Shown one piece after another: positions 1 through 8,453 of a DNA stretch of 20,985 bases (position 1 is the first letter of the stretch; each line of letters opens with the position of its first letter). A model generated the notes under the pieces. It saw nothing but the letters and a program-made list of their open reading frames with translations. It did no database searches and was not told where the DNA came from. The translations under genes were made by a program, and so were the position numbers. Source of the stretch: an uncultured Porphyromonas sp. (GTDB taxonomy: Bacteria; Bacteroidota; Bacteroidia; Bacteroidales; Porphyromonadaceae); assembly GCA_900538385.1 (NCBI GenBank), contig UWSO01000034.1, forward strand, positions 1-20,985, read 5' to 3'.

Positions 1-146
1 CTATAATGTGAGTCCATAGCGCTATGTGACAAGACTTAATCCATCTATTCCTCGGTTGGCGTCAGGCACAGCTCCTAGGATACAGGGTATAATGCGTCAG
101 CCCTGTGGAACTAGACTCTAGCCTCTAATCTCTAACTTCTTTTTCG

Positions 147-154
147 TATCTTTG
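147..154 (+). promoter_or_regulatory. Putative -7 promoter element (TATCTTTG)
   Basis: The octamer matches the Bacteroidetes sigma-ABfr -7 consensus TAnnTTTG and lies about 100 nt upstream of the ATG at 257. No good -33 TTTG is seen at the expected spacing. The intervening leader holds a small hairpin (CATCC / GGATG around 183-198). No SD sequence is visible before the ATG. Confidence 0.55.
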
Positions 155-256
155 GCAGAGCAAAGTAGCGATGACGCATAAGGCATCCGCAAAAGGATGG
201 CGGTGTGGCTACCATAGACCTCATGAATCTCTAACGCTTTTAACTATACAACCTCT

Positions 257-1456
257 ATGACAAGAGTGATCATCATCGGAGCTGGTGGCGTAGGCACCGT
301 AGTAGCTCACAAGGTGGCTCAGAATGCTGAGACCTTTACCGACATTATGCTGGCGAGCCGCACTAAGTCTAAGTGTGACGCCATCGCAGCACAGATAAAG
401 AACGTCAAGATCCAGACCGCTCAGGTGGATGCTGACGATGTGGAGCAGCTTGTGAAGCTCTTCGAGAGCTTCCGCCCAGACATCTGTATCAACGTGGCTC
501 TTCCTTACCAAGACCTGACCATCATGGAGGCGTGTCTCAAGGCGGGCGTTAACTACCTTGACACGGCAAACTACGAGCCTCTCGACGAGGCTAAGTATCA
601 GTACAGCTGGCAGTGGGCATACCACGACCGCTTTAAGGAGGCTGGACTGACCGCCGTCCTAGGGTGTGGCTTTGACCCAGGCGTGACCAGTATCTTCACC
701 GCTTACGCTGCTAAGCATCACTTTGACGAGATACACTACCTCGACATCGTGGACTGCAACGGCGGTGACCACCACAAGGCGTTTGCGACCAACTTCAACC
801 CAGAGATCAATATCCGTGAGATCACCCAAAAGGGTAAGTACTACCACGAGGGCGAGTGGATCGAGACGGAGCCTCAGGAGATACATCGTCCGCTGCATTA
901 CCCCGGCATCGGCGTACGCGAGTCTTACCTACTCTACCATGAGGAGCTAGAGTCGCTCGTCAAGCACTTCCCCACGATACGTCGGGCGCGCTTCTGGATG
1001 ACCTTCGGTGAGGAGTATCTCAAGTACCTCGAGGTGATCCAAAACATTGGTATGGCTAGCATCGAGCCGATCAACTACAACGGTCAGGAGATCGTGCCGA
1101 TCCAATTCCTCAAGGCTGTCCTACCCAATCCTAAGGAGCTGGGCGAGAACTATACGGGTGAGACCTCTATCGGCTGCCGCATCCGTGGCGTCAAGGATGG
1201 CAAGGAGCGTACCTACTACATATGGAACAACTGCTCTCACCAAGCAGCCTACCGTGAAACCGGCACGCAGGGTGTCAGCTACACGACGGGTGTCCCCGCT
1301 ACGACGGGCGCGCTAATGCTTGCCAAGGGTCTGTGGGGTGGCGCTGGCGTCTTCAACGTCGAGCAGTTTGACCCAGATCCCTTCCTCGAGGAGGTGGCTC
1401 GTCAGGGACTGCCCTGGCATGAGTCCTTCGATATCGACATCGAGTTCGAGAAGTAA
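257..1456 (+). CDS. Carboxynorspermidine/carboxyspermidine dehydrogenase (saccharopine dehydrogenase family)
   Basis: Predicted 399-residue cytosolic NADPH-dependent enzyme. Family members reductively condense aspartate semialdehyde with putrescine or diaminopropane, giving carboxyspermidine or carboxynorspermidine, which a separate decarboxylase converts to spermidine or norspermidine. The N-terminus has a Rossmann dinucleotide-binding motif (IIIGAGGVGTVVAHK, residues 5-19), followed by the family-typical stretch ending in ASRTKSKCD. A catalytic-domain signature GCGFDPGVTSIFTAYAAKH starts near residue 136, and SYTTGVPATTGALMLAKGLW is near residue 340. Length is normal for the family. The ATG at 257 places the Rossmann strand at the very N-terminus, so no longer start is needed. 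The gene stands alone between its own promoter and terminator and converges on the branching-enzyme gene. The partner decarboxylase is not in this window. Saccharopine dehydrogenase itself is the main alternative, but the whole sequence resembles the bacterial polyamine branch. Confidence 0.88.
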   Translation: MTRVIIIGAGGVGTVVAHKVAQNAETFTDIMLASRTKSKCDAIAAQIKNVKIQTAQVDADDVEQLVKLFESFRPDICINVALPYQDLTIMEACLKAGVNYLDTANYEPLDEAKYQYSWQWAYHDRFKEAGLTAVLGCGFDPGVTSIFTAYAAKHHFDEIHYLDIVDCNGGDHHKAFATNFNPEINIREITQKGKYYHEGEWIETEPQEIHRPLHYPGIGVRESYLLYHEELESLVKHFPTIRRARFWMTFGEEYLKYLEVIQNIGMASIEPINYNGQEIVPIQFLKAVLPNPKELGENYTGETSIGCRIRGVKDGKERTYYIWNNCSHQAAYRETGTQGVSYTTGVPATTGALMLAKGLWGGAGVFNVEQFDPDPFLEEVARQGLPWHESFDIDIEFEK

Positions 1457-1475
1457 GACTTACACATAAGCAAGA

Positions 1476-1520
1476 CAAAGGCGCATAGCTCTTAGTGAAC
1501 TATGCGCCTTTGCTGTTTTT
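1476..1520 (+). terminator. Rho-independent terminator after the carboxynorspermidine dehydrogenase gene
   Basis: A perfect 13-bp stem, CAAAGGCGCATAG (1476-1488) with CTATGCGCCTTTG (1500-1512), has an 11-nt loop and is followed by CTGTTTTT. It lies 20 nt after the plus-strand stop. On the minus strand the same stem lies just past the branching-enzyme stop and is followed by a weaker T-rich tail, so it may serve both convergent genes. Confidence 0.85.
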
Positions 1521-1532
1521 ACGAAAGGGCTG

Positions 1533-3575
1533 TTACGGCTTGCGCTGGTAGACTTGCGCTGAGCGGGAGGGCAGATAGAGGCGTAGCTCGGTGCCACCCT
1601 CGGCGGTGGTGCGGGTGTGGTGCGTGACGCTGGCATCGATACGTCCGAAGCCACCGCAGGCGACCGCATCGCTGTCGAGGAGCAGTTCGTACTGCCCCGC
1701 TGGCACGCCCTCGATGGGATAGTCGACGTAACTCTCCGTGGGGCTAAAGTTGAAGGCAAAGAGGTAGCCGTTCCCCCGCATGAAGACGATAACCTGTCGC
1801 TCCGTGTGGCTGTGGTAGCAGTAGTCCGAGAGTTCTGCAAAGCGGGGCGTCAAGCCACAGAGCGAGAGCATCCCTTTGTCAAAGTGTGCCAGCTGCTTGT
1901 AGCGCAGCAAGCCATTCGCCTGTAGCGACCACTGACGACGAGCGTACTGGTAGGAGTAGCCATTGCCCTCACGTGGGAAGTCGATCCACTCGGGATGACC
2001 AAACTCGTTGCCCATGAAGGTGAGATAACCACCGCACATGGTGGCGAAAGTCATCAGGCGGATCATATTGCAGAGCGCTATGCCACGCATCACCCGATCG
2101 TTGTAGTCGCTCTGCTGCATGTGCCAGTACATATCGCTATCGATGAGTCGGAAGATGATGGTTTTGTCTCCGACGAGTGCTTGGTCGTGGCTCTCAGCGT
2201 AGGAGATAGTTCGCTCGGCAGGACGATGATTGCGCAGTTCGTACCACATATTCTCTGGATTCCACGCTTCGTCGGGCTGCTCTTTGATCAGCTTGATCCA
2301 GTAGTCCGGCACATTCATCGCCAGGCGGTAGTCAAAGCCGTAGCCGCCAGTGGCTTGGCTCTCGCACAGCCCTGGCAGTCCGCTCACCTCCTCGGCGATG
2401 GTGGTCGCTGCGGGCTTGACAGCGTGGATAAGTTCGTTCGCAAGCGTCAGATAGGTCAGCGCATCTCGATCTACATTGCCACTGTAGTAGTCCGCATAGG
2501 TGAGGAAAGGTCTCCCCAAGCCGTGATCCTCATAAAGCATCGAGGTGACCCCGTCGAAGCGGAAGCCATCGAAGCCATACTCCGTGAGCCAGTAGTGGCA
2601 ATTGGAGAGGAGGTAGTGTACCACCTCGCCACGACCGTAGTCGAAGCAGAGCGAGTCCCACTGCGGATGCTCGCCACGGCTCCCCTCGTGGAAGAAGAGC
2701 GTCCGCGTGCCATCGTAGCGAGCCAAGCCCTCAGCTTCGTTGCGCACAGCATGCGAGTGGACCAAGTCCATAATGACGTAGAGCCCCAAAGCGTGCGCAT
2801 CATCGACAAGGCGCTTGAGGTCGTCGGGCGTGCCGAAGCGACTGGATGGAGCGAAGAAGTTGGAGACGTGATAGCCGTACGAGCCATAGTACGGGTGCTC
2901 CTGCACCGCCATGATCTGGAGCGTGTTGTAGCCCGCCGAGACGATGTAGGGCAGTCGCTCCGTGCGAAACTGTTCGTAGCTCGCCACACCCATCTCCTCG
3001 CCACTCATCCCTATGTGGCACTCATAGATGAGCAAGGTGTCGGGGCGCTGAGGTGCTGGAGCCTGCATCAGGTACGGCTCTTCGGGAGCCCAAACACGAG
3101 CGCAGAAGCTGTAGTCATGCGGGTCTTGCACCACATAGTGCGCGTAAGCCGGGATGCGCTCTAGCTCCTCGTGGTCCGTGCATAAGAGTAGCTTGTAGTA
3201 GTCTAGATGGTGCAGTGCTGTGGCGGGTAGCTCAAGGAGCCATTCGCCTGGTCGCTCCTCATTAGCAATATATCGATAGTTTGGATCTTTACGCCACTGG
3301 TTAGCGTCGCAGAGCAGGTAGACCGCCTGAGCTGCTGGCGCATATTCACGCAGTGTCCACCCCGACTCTGTGCGATGTAGCCCAAAGTAAAGGTGTCCGC
3401 ACGCCCAGCTCGAGAGGCTTTGCGAGCCAACGAAAAGCTGCCGACGCGCTGCGATGTAGCTTTGCCATGCCTCTATCGTCTCATAGTAAGGAGCGAGCCA
3501 CGGGTCTTTCTGTGCCCAGAGCGGCATGCGCTGCTTTGGCTTCGCTTGGCGAGGAGAGCCTTTCTCACATTTCAT
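1533..3575 (-). CDS. glgB: 1,4-alpha-glucan branching enzyme (GH13)
   Basis: 680 residues. The enzyme cuts alpha-1,4-glucan chains and re-attaches the piece through alpha-1,6 bonds, branching glycogen-like polymer in the cytosol. An N-terminal CBM48-like beta domain (about 55-165) precedes the GH13 barrel. Conserved regions are visible: region I MDLVHSH (D270, H275), region II GFRFDGVTSMLY (nucleophile D341), region III TIAEEVSG (acid/base E395) and region IV ESHDQ (D464). A C-terminal all-beta domain follows, ending in LYLPSRSAQVYQRKP. The sequence around region II and the MGNEFGHPEWIDFPREGNG stretch resemble the eukaryotic-type (GH13_8) branching enzymes more than E. coli GlgB. The ATG at 3573-3575 begins 2 nt after the antiporter stop, so co-transcription is likely. 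Met17 is an alternative start. No glycogen synthase or phosphorylase is in the window. Confidence 0.93.
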   Translation of the reverse strand: MKCEKGSPRQAKPKQRMPLWAQKDPWLAPYYETIEAWQSYIAARRQLFVGSQSLSSWACGHLYFGLHRTESGWTLREYAPAAQAVYLLCDANQWRKDPNYRYIANEERPGEWLLELPATALHHLDYYKLLLCTDHEELERIPAYAHYVVQDPHDYSFCARVWAPEEPYLMQAPAPQRPDTLLIYECHIGMSGEEMGVASYEQFRTERLPYIVSAGYNTLQIMAVQEHPYYGSYGYHVSNFFAPSSRFGTPDDLKRLVDDAHALGLYVIMDLVHSHAVRNEAEGLARYDGTRTLFFHEGSRGEHPQWDSLCFDYGRGEVVHYLLSNCHYWLTEYGFDGFRFDGVTSMLYEDHGLGRPFLTYADYYSGNVDRDALTYLTLANELIHAVKPAATTIAEEVSGLPGLCESQATGGYGFDYRLAMNVPDYWIKLIKEQPDEAWNPENMWYELRNHRPAERTISYAESHDQALVGDKTIIFRLIDSDMYWHMQQSDYNDRVMRGIALCNMIRLMTFATMCGGYLTFMGNEFGHPEWIDFPREGNGYSYQYARRQWSLQANGLLRYKQLAHFDKGMLSLCGLTPRFAELSDYCYHSHTERQVIVFMRGNGYLFAFNFSPTESYVDYPIEGVPAGQYELLLDSDAVACGGFGRIDASVTHHTRTTAEGGTELRLYLPSRSAQVYQRKP

Positions 3576-3577
3576 AG

Positions 3578-5983
3578 TTAAGAGACTTTACCAAGGTAAG
3601 AGACGGCCTCTGTAGTCGGACGATGTATCGTCGGCAACTCAATGGTCGCCTCGTCAATGTCTAGAATGAAGTAAGAGGGTAGCTGCTGTAGCAACTCTTG
3701 CTGTGCTGGCGTGAGGGCAGCCCACGCATCGTAAGCGATGAGCGCGAAGTCGTAAGCGCTCAGATCGACCTGCTCCGTAAAGCTCTCTCCGCTCCACGAC
3801 ACACGAGCCGAGAGCTCTGTCGCAGGCTTGGCAAGGTGCGACGAAAGTGGCATCAGCGTGATCGGACTATCAGCACGCTCCGTCACCTGCTCAGCAACGA
3901 GTAGTAGCTCTTTGTCCTCAAGCCGCTGCATCAGCACGAGCGGATGTGCGATCGGCGTCTGACCATTGTCCACATAGATACCCACCGAGCAAGGTGCCTC
4001 GTGAGCAAAGGTGGCGATAATCTCCTCAAATGAGTGCGAGCTCTGCTCTTTCTTCGCTTGGCGGCGACGACCAGTCACAACTTTCCACCGACGGGTTAGC
4101 TTATCGCTATAAGCTACCAGGTCGCGGTCTTTTTTGTCTTGTGAGAGGTTGACACTCGCTCCGAGGAGAAGCAGGTTGCTCTGGATATGATTAGCGTGCG
4201 AGAGTACCGCCTCAGGAACCGATTCGGCAATCTCATACTTACGCTCCACGGAGAGGTCTAGCTGCTTGGCCATCTCCATCGGTGCTTCGAAGCTACTGGC
4301 GTAGTAGTGATCCGCATCGATAGTGCTAATGTCTGTATCGGTGGTGACGTGCATCAGCGTACAAGCCACCTGTGGAGAGGTGCCGCCACAGAGCCTATGG
4401 AAGAACTCTAAGAGCGTCACGCCCGTCTCGGCACGACCAAAGGAGATGAGCACCTGACCTGCTGCGTGCTCCAGACTTTGCGGTGTTTTCTTCTTCTTGA
4501 GGAGCCAGTCGATCAGTTGTAGCGTCGGAGCGGTCATGATGGTCGTCACGAGCGTCATCATCACGAGGATCGTAAAGAGGACCGGCGAGAGAACTCCTAG
4601 GTCCAGTCCGATGCGCAGTACGACCAGCTCCATCAGCCCTCGGGTGTTCATATAAGCCCCTAGGTAAAGGCTTTCGCGGCGCTGTATGCCACAGCTTCGC
4701 GCTGCTAGGTATGTACCGCCCATTTTGCCCACAACCGCTACAAGCGTACAGATCAGGAAGAGCCCCCACAGCTGAGGCGTATTGACCAAGCCCAGCTCTG
4801 TGCGCAAGCCTGAGCTAACGAAGAAGAGCGGCAGGAGCAGCAGGAGGGCGACATCCTCGACTTTCTCCTTGACAATCACTCGGAAGTCTAGGTTCTCCGG
4901 CATGACAAGCCCCAGCATGAAGGCACCAAAGAGTGCGTGCATACTCATGATCTCGGTGAAGTAGGCGCTCGCCATAAGGAGGATGAAGATGAGTCCCATG
5001 AGCGACTTGGAGAGCACTTCACGATGTCTCACACGTCTCCCGAGGAGTCCGAAGAGTGGTCGCAAGATACCAAAGATAACCGCCAAATAGAGCGCGAGGA
5101 AGAGCATATTGTAGAGGGCGCTCGTGAAGCTTCCCCCCTGGCTGACCGCCATGATGGCAGCCAGCATGAGCCACGCCACGATGTCTCCCATAGCTGCGGT
5201 CGAGAGCGCCAGACGCCCTAGGTGACTATGCGAGAGCGAGCGCTCCTGGATGATACGCGCCAAGACGGGGAAGGCGGTGATGCTGAGTGAGATGCCCACA
5301 AAGAGTGCGAGCGACAAGAAGCTACTCCCCTCGCTCAGCAGCTCAGGGCGACTGTAGAGCCCATAAGTGAGGATGATGCCTAGGATAAACGGAAAGATAA
5401 TCCCCGACTGACTGATGATGAAAGCTTGCTGTGCCTGCCCCTTGAGGTCTTTCATACGCAGCTCCATACCAATGGTAAACATGAAGAGGATCAGTCCGAA
5501 CTGACTGAGCAGCTCTAGATTGCCCAAGCTGTGCACAGGGAAGAGTGTCTCCATCGCTTCAGGCCATACGGCTCCCAACAAGCTCGGGCCGAGCAGTATA
5601 CCAGCTAGGATCTCCCCGATGACCGTCGGCTGGTGCAGCCGTGCGAAGAGCCACCCCACGACACGTACCACGAGCAGGATGACGACCAACTGGATCAGCA
5701 GCATCCCTATGTCTGAGGCTGCATGAGTGCGTACCGATGTCACAAACGATTGCCACGGCGAAGCCTCCCCAGCGGGCGAAAGGGTCGTAGCCCCCTGGGG
5801 TAGTGAAGCCCCCTCAGGAAGTTCACTCAAGGACTCTGTCGTAGCTACAGGAGCCGTGACGAGCGACTCCGAGGAGCCACTCATAGCCCCGTCAGTTGCA
5901 GCGACCCACCACAAGAGCGCCACGAAGATGAGCATTAGCCCGCCGTAGAGCCACCACGCTAGCTGTCGTTGATGTGTATTCAT
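3578..5983 (-). CDS. CPA2-family (CHX-like) monovalent cation:proton antiporter
   Basis: 801-residue inner-membrane transporter predicted to exchange Na+ or K+ for H+. One transmembrane segment at residues about 9-29 is followed by a low-complexity Ser/Thr/Ala/Pro linker (about 33-78), then the multi-helix exchanger domain from about 92 to 505. Family signatures include PTVIGEILAGILLGPSLLG (119-137), AAMGDIVAW with the membrane Asp at 267, LPLFFVSSGLRTEL and NTRGLMELVVLRIG. These are close to plant CHX-type CPA2 exchangers. After a KKKK stretch, a cytoplasmic region of roughly 290 residues resembles the paired USP-like regulatory domains of that group. The start at 5983 places the first helix at the N-terminus. 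It is the first gene of a likely two-gene unit with glgB. The substrate cation cannot be told from sequence. Confidence 0.88.
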   Translation of the reverse strand: MNTHQRQLAWWLYGGLMLIFVALLWWVAATDGAMSGSSESLVTAPVATTESLSELPEGASLPQGATTLSPAGEASPWQSFVTSVRTHAASDIGMLLIQLVVILLVVRVVGWLFARLHQPTVIGEILAGILLGPSLLGAVWPEAMETLFPVHSLGNLELLSQFGLILFMFTIGMELRMKDLKGQAQQAFIISQSGIIFPFILGIILTYGLYSRPELLSEGSSFLSLALFVGISLSITAFPVLARIIQERSLSHSHLGRLALSTAAMGDIVAWLMLAAIMAVSQGGSFTSALYNMLFLALYLAVIFGILRPLFGLLGRRVRHREVLSKSLMGLIFILLMASAYFTEIMSMHALFGAFMLGLVMPENLDFRVIVKEKVEDVALLLLLPLFFVSSGLRTELGLVNTPQLWGLFLICTLVAVVGKMGGTYLAARSCGIQRRESLYLGAYMNTRGLMELVVLRIGLDLGVLSPVLFTILVMMTLVTTIMTAPTLQLIDWLLKKKKTPQSLEHAAGQVLISFGRAETGVTLLEFFHRLCGGTSPQVACTLMHVTTDTDISTIDADHYYASSFEAPMEMAKQLDLSVERKYEIAESVPEAVLSHANHIQSNLLLLGASVNLSQDKKDRDLVAYSDKLTRRWKVVTGRRRQAKKEQSSHSFEEIIATFAHEAPCSVGIYVDNGQTPIAHPLVLMQRLEDKELLLVAEQVTERADSPITLMPLSSHLAKPATELSARVSWSGESFTEQVDLSAYDFALIAYDAWAALTPAQQELLQQLPSYFILDIDEATIELPTIHRPTTEAVSYLGKVS

Positions 5984-6053
5984 TTAGGATACGCTATTTC
6001 GTTAAGCAGTAAATGTCACGACGAGACCACTCCAGCAGTCTCTGCTTACGGGA

Positions 6054-6061
6054 CAAAGATA
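6054..6061 (-). promoter_or_regulatory. Putative -7 promoter element for the antiporter-glgB unit
   Basis: Read on the minus strand the octamer is TATCTTTG, matching TAnnTTTG, 71 nt upstream of the antiporter ATG. The -33 position, about 19 nt further upstream, carries only TTCA. The 22-bp repeat array begins immediately beyond it. Confidence 0.6.
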
Positions 6062-6086
6062 CGAAATCACAGCTGTCCGATGAACG

Positions 6087-6196
6087 GTTCCTCCCTTGGA
6101 ACTGAAGAGTTCCTCCCTTGGAACCGAAAAGTTCCTCCCTTGGAACTAAAGAGTTCCCCCCTTGGAACTAAAAAGTTCCAAGAGAGGAACCAACTT
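6087..6196. repeat. Array of 22-bp repeats with internal GTTCC-N6-GGAAC dyads
   Basis: Four direct units start at 6087, 6109, 6131 and 6153. Each is GTTCC, six bases (mostly TCCCTT), GGAAC, then six bases of form YRAARA. A fifth unit at 6175 is inverted: it reads GTTCCAAGAGAGGAAC, nearly the reverse complement of the others. Units four and five can therefore fold into one 17-bp hairpin with two mismatches and an AAAA loop. The array abuts the upstream edge of the antiporter promoter. Confidence 0.9.
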
Positions 6197-6266
6197 TGGA
6201 ACTCGTATCTACTACAAAGAGAGCACGATACAAAGCAGTTCGCTGTATCAAAGCGAGACATCGCCC

Positions 6267-6356
6267 TGTAGGGACGCACGGCCGTGCGTCCGTTGTATCA
6301 AAGGTTACAGCATCGTGGTTTTAACGGGGACGGACGCACGGTCGTGCGTCCCTACA
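6267..6356. repeat. Pair of inverted REP-like palindromic elements
   Basis: The left copy (6267-6292) contains the perfect 20-bp palindrome GGACGCACGGCCGTGCGTCC at 6272-6291. The right copy (6331-6356) contains GGACGCACGGTCGTGCGTCC at 6332-6351, palindromic except for the central pair. The two 26-nt copies are reverse complements of each other with one difference, separated by 38 nt. The layout resembles paired REP/BIME units. A role as the transcript end of the porin operon, about 45 nt past its stop, is possible, but there is no T-tract. Confidence 0.85.
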
Positions 6357-6401
6357 TGTCGCTACACGTCTGGCTTTGACACAACAGACGCTCCCAGCGT
6401 G

Positions 6402-8453
6402 TCACTTATTTAAGTCGAGGGAGATGCCGAGGCGGATGACGGGGGGATTGATTGGGTAGTGCGCTGCGGAGAAGCGCTCCGAGGGAGAAATAAAGAGGTC
6501 GCCGATGTTGTAGTACTCGACAAAGAAGCGCGCACGCTTGAGCTGAAAGCTGACGAATGCGTTCAGATGGGGGAAGTTGCCATACATCGTCTCCGTCTGA
6601 TTGATAAACTGCATGACCGCGGGCTCATAGTACGGAGCATAGTATCGTGTATGCCAGCGACAGTCCACGCCCAGCATGACCCGTAAGACACGAGCGTAGA
6701 AGAAGTCGGTATAGAGCGCCCCATAGAGGCTTAGCGTCGGCAGGGGCATCACCTCCTGACGTGTGGAGAGCTGGTAGAGGGCTTGCAGTCTCCAAGCGAG
6801 CCAACCCCACTTGTAGCCATGCAGCAGCCGTGCCGAGAGGATCTGTATCGGATCAGCGCACTGCTCGACGATCCCTTGCGAAGTCCAGTAGAGCTGATTC
6901 TGCAGGGTCGCTGTCTCGACGCTCAGCGAGGTGCCTAGCTTGTCGAGCGTGAGTCGCCCGCCGAAGGCTAGTCGGCGTTCATAGCCGAAGTCCACATCCC
7001 AGCGGTGAAAAGTGCCGTGGAAGTGCCGTATGAAGTAGTCCGGGCGGCGATTCTCAAAGTTGCCCCAGGCACGCAATCCCACGGGGAAGCTCCAAAGACG
7101 AAACGAGGTACTGATACCACCTTGCGCCAGTACGGAGCCGATGTTTTCGCCTAGGATGGTACTCTCGAGATGCGCATCAAAGTTGAGCAAGCGTCCCGTC
7201 ACACGCGCTATACGTCCCCCCACGACTACATCCATGGTGCTAAATCCTGGCTTCTCCTGATAGATCGAGTCGGGGTTGTAGTAGTACTTGTTTTCCAGCC
7301 GCACGTAAGCCTCTAGACCAAACTTGACCCATGATCTGAAGCCCTCACGGAGCGAGAGGACGAAGCTATTGTTCAGCTGCCACCGCCGGGTACTATCCTC
7401 TGGCAATACATAGAGCGAGTCGAGCGCTCCAGAGGGACCCTCGTGCATGTAGGAGTAGTGGTTGGGGTACTGATCCCAAGTGGCTTGGTTGCGGTTCACA
7501 TACTGGTGGATGCCTTGTGTAAAGCTCAAGATATGCCCCACACTAGCTATCGGCACGAAGCGCATCGTATCGGCTTCGGTGCGATGCTCGCCAAAGATCG
7601 TTAGTGAGTCACTAGCGCTACGAGAACGATAGGAACCAAAGTTGTAGCGATGCGAGAAGAAGACGTGCGCGTCGTCGATGCCGTTCCAAACACGCTCCGC
7701 CTGACGGACAGGGATCTCGTGGCTCTCTAGATTACGTCTGCCAGATCGGCTCCTTTTAGGATCGTTGACATAGGCATCCGCCATGATACCGCCATTCTCT
7801 GTGATACGTGCGAAGTTTCCCCCGCCCGAGAGATACGCCTCGTAGCGGTCTAGGGTCAGCGCAGCAAAGAGCCGGTAGTCACAGCTCTTGGTACGGTTGC
7901 CTATGTAGTAACCTGGCGAGTAGGTGTAGTTGAAGTCGGCCCCCATCGCTAGGCGCTTGCCGAGGTTGAACGCTATCGTCCCGTCAAACTGCTCTTCACG
8001 TCTCTGCGCATCTCCATTGCGCTGGTAGAAGAGCTTGGAGAAAGGAGTCTTCGTACGGTAGAAAAGCCGCCTAGACTCATCCCAAACGAAGCCCGAGAGC
8101 GTCTGATCGTAGAGGAAGCGGTGCTGCGGACGCAATCGGTTGAAGTAGTCCATATCGATCCAAGGCGACCTCAAGTTGCCTAGGTAAGCCATCACTATGG
8201 AGCGGCTCTCCGCTTTCACCTGATCGTGAAAGAGCGTGCTGAGCGTATCGGGACGTGCCGCATAGAGCGCTCCCGTATAGGGATTGATCAGATAGCTATG
8301 GAGCGTCTCACCACGATAGATGAGTTCGTGGGGATCTTTATCAAAAGCGGGTAGCGGTATGTCGTAATCGTAGCGAGACTGCGCCCTGACGGCTGTCGCT
8401 AGGAGACTCCACAAGAAGAGGAGGTAAAGGGTATGTCGGACTAGCTTACTCAT
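6402..8453 (-). CDS. Putative outer-membrane porin (Bacteroidetes putative porin family)
   Basis: 683 residues. A signal peptide (MSKLVRHTLYLLFLWSLLATAVRA, cut near residue 24) is followed by a conserved N-terminal segment, YDYDIPLPAFDKDPHELIYRGET. The rest is rich in alternating aromatic and polar residues typical of transmembrane beta strands, with many Tyr, Trp, Arg and Gly. It ends with a barrel-like strand, VIRLGISLDLNK. This matches the uncharacterised Bacteroidetes family annotated as putative porin. The predicted location is the outer membrane; the substrate is unknown. Its ATG overlaps the stop of the upstream lipoprotein gene by 4 nt (ATGA), which suggests translational coupling. 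It is the last gene of the pyrE cluster. Confidence 0.8.
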   Translation of the reverse strand: MSKLVRHTLYLLFLWSLLATAVRAQSRYDYDIPLPAFDKDPHELIYRGETLHSYLINPYTGALYAARPDTLSTLFHDQVKAESRSIVMAYLGNLRSPWIDMDYFNRLRPQHRFLYDQTLSGFVWDESRRLFYRTKTPFSKLFYQRNGDAQRREEQFDGTIAFNLGKRLAMGADFNYTYSPGYYIGNRTKSCDYRLFAALTLDRYEAYLSGGGNFARITENGGIMADAYVNDPKRSRSGRRNLESHEIPVRQAERVWNGIDDAHVFFSHRYNFGSYRSRSASDSLTIFGEHRTEADTMRFVPIASVGHILSFTQGIHQYVNRNQATWDQYPNHYSYMHEGPSGALDSLYVLPEDSTRRWQLNNSFVLSLREGFRSWVKFGLEAYVRLENKYYYNPDSIYQEKPGFSTMDVVVGGRIARVTGRLLNFDAHLESTILGENIGSVLAQGGISTSFRLWSFPVGLRAWGNFENRRPDYFIRHFHGTFHRWDVDFGYERRLAFGGRLTLDKLGTSLSVETATLQNQLYWTSQGIVEQCADPIQILSARLLHGYKWGWLAWRLQALYQLSTRQEVMPLPTLSLYGALYTDFFYARVLRVMLGVDCRWHTRYYAPYYEPAVMQFINQTETMYGNFPHLNAFVSFQLKRARFFVEYYNIGDLFISPSERFSAAHYPINPPVIRLGISLDLNK

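Larger units (their letters stand above)
5984..6401. other. 418-nt gene-free stretch between antiporter and porin genes
   Basis: It holds the antiporter promoter (6054-6061), a 22-bp repeat array (6087-6196) and a pair of inverted palindromes (6267-6356). Open frames that cross it are low-complexity translations of the repeats and are not believable genes. No clear T-tailed terminator is seen for the porin operon that ends at 6402. Confidence 0.7.

Noticed and set aside
15..26. Palindrome CATAGCGCTATG near the window start as a terminator
   Set aside because: Short stem with no loop and no T-tract, and no upstream gene is visible to terminate.
1995..3164. Long plus-strand open frame (389 codons) antisense to the branching enzyme
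   Set aside because: It lies wholly within glgB, whose catalytic motifs are intact, and its translation is composition-driven with no recognisable domain.
6087..6196. CRISPR array
   Set aside because: Units are directly adjacent, with no unique spacers, one unit is inverted, and there are no cas genes.
5969..6271. Plus-strand open frame crossing the 22-bp array
   Set aside because: Its sequence is a translation of the repeats and overlaps the antiporter's promoter and N-terminus; no family resemblance.
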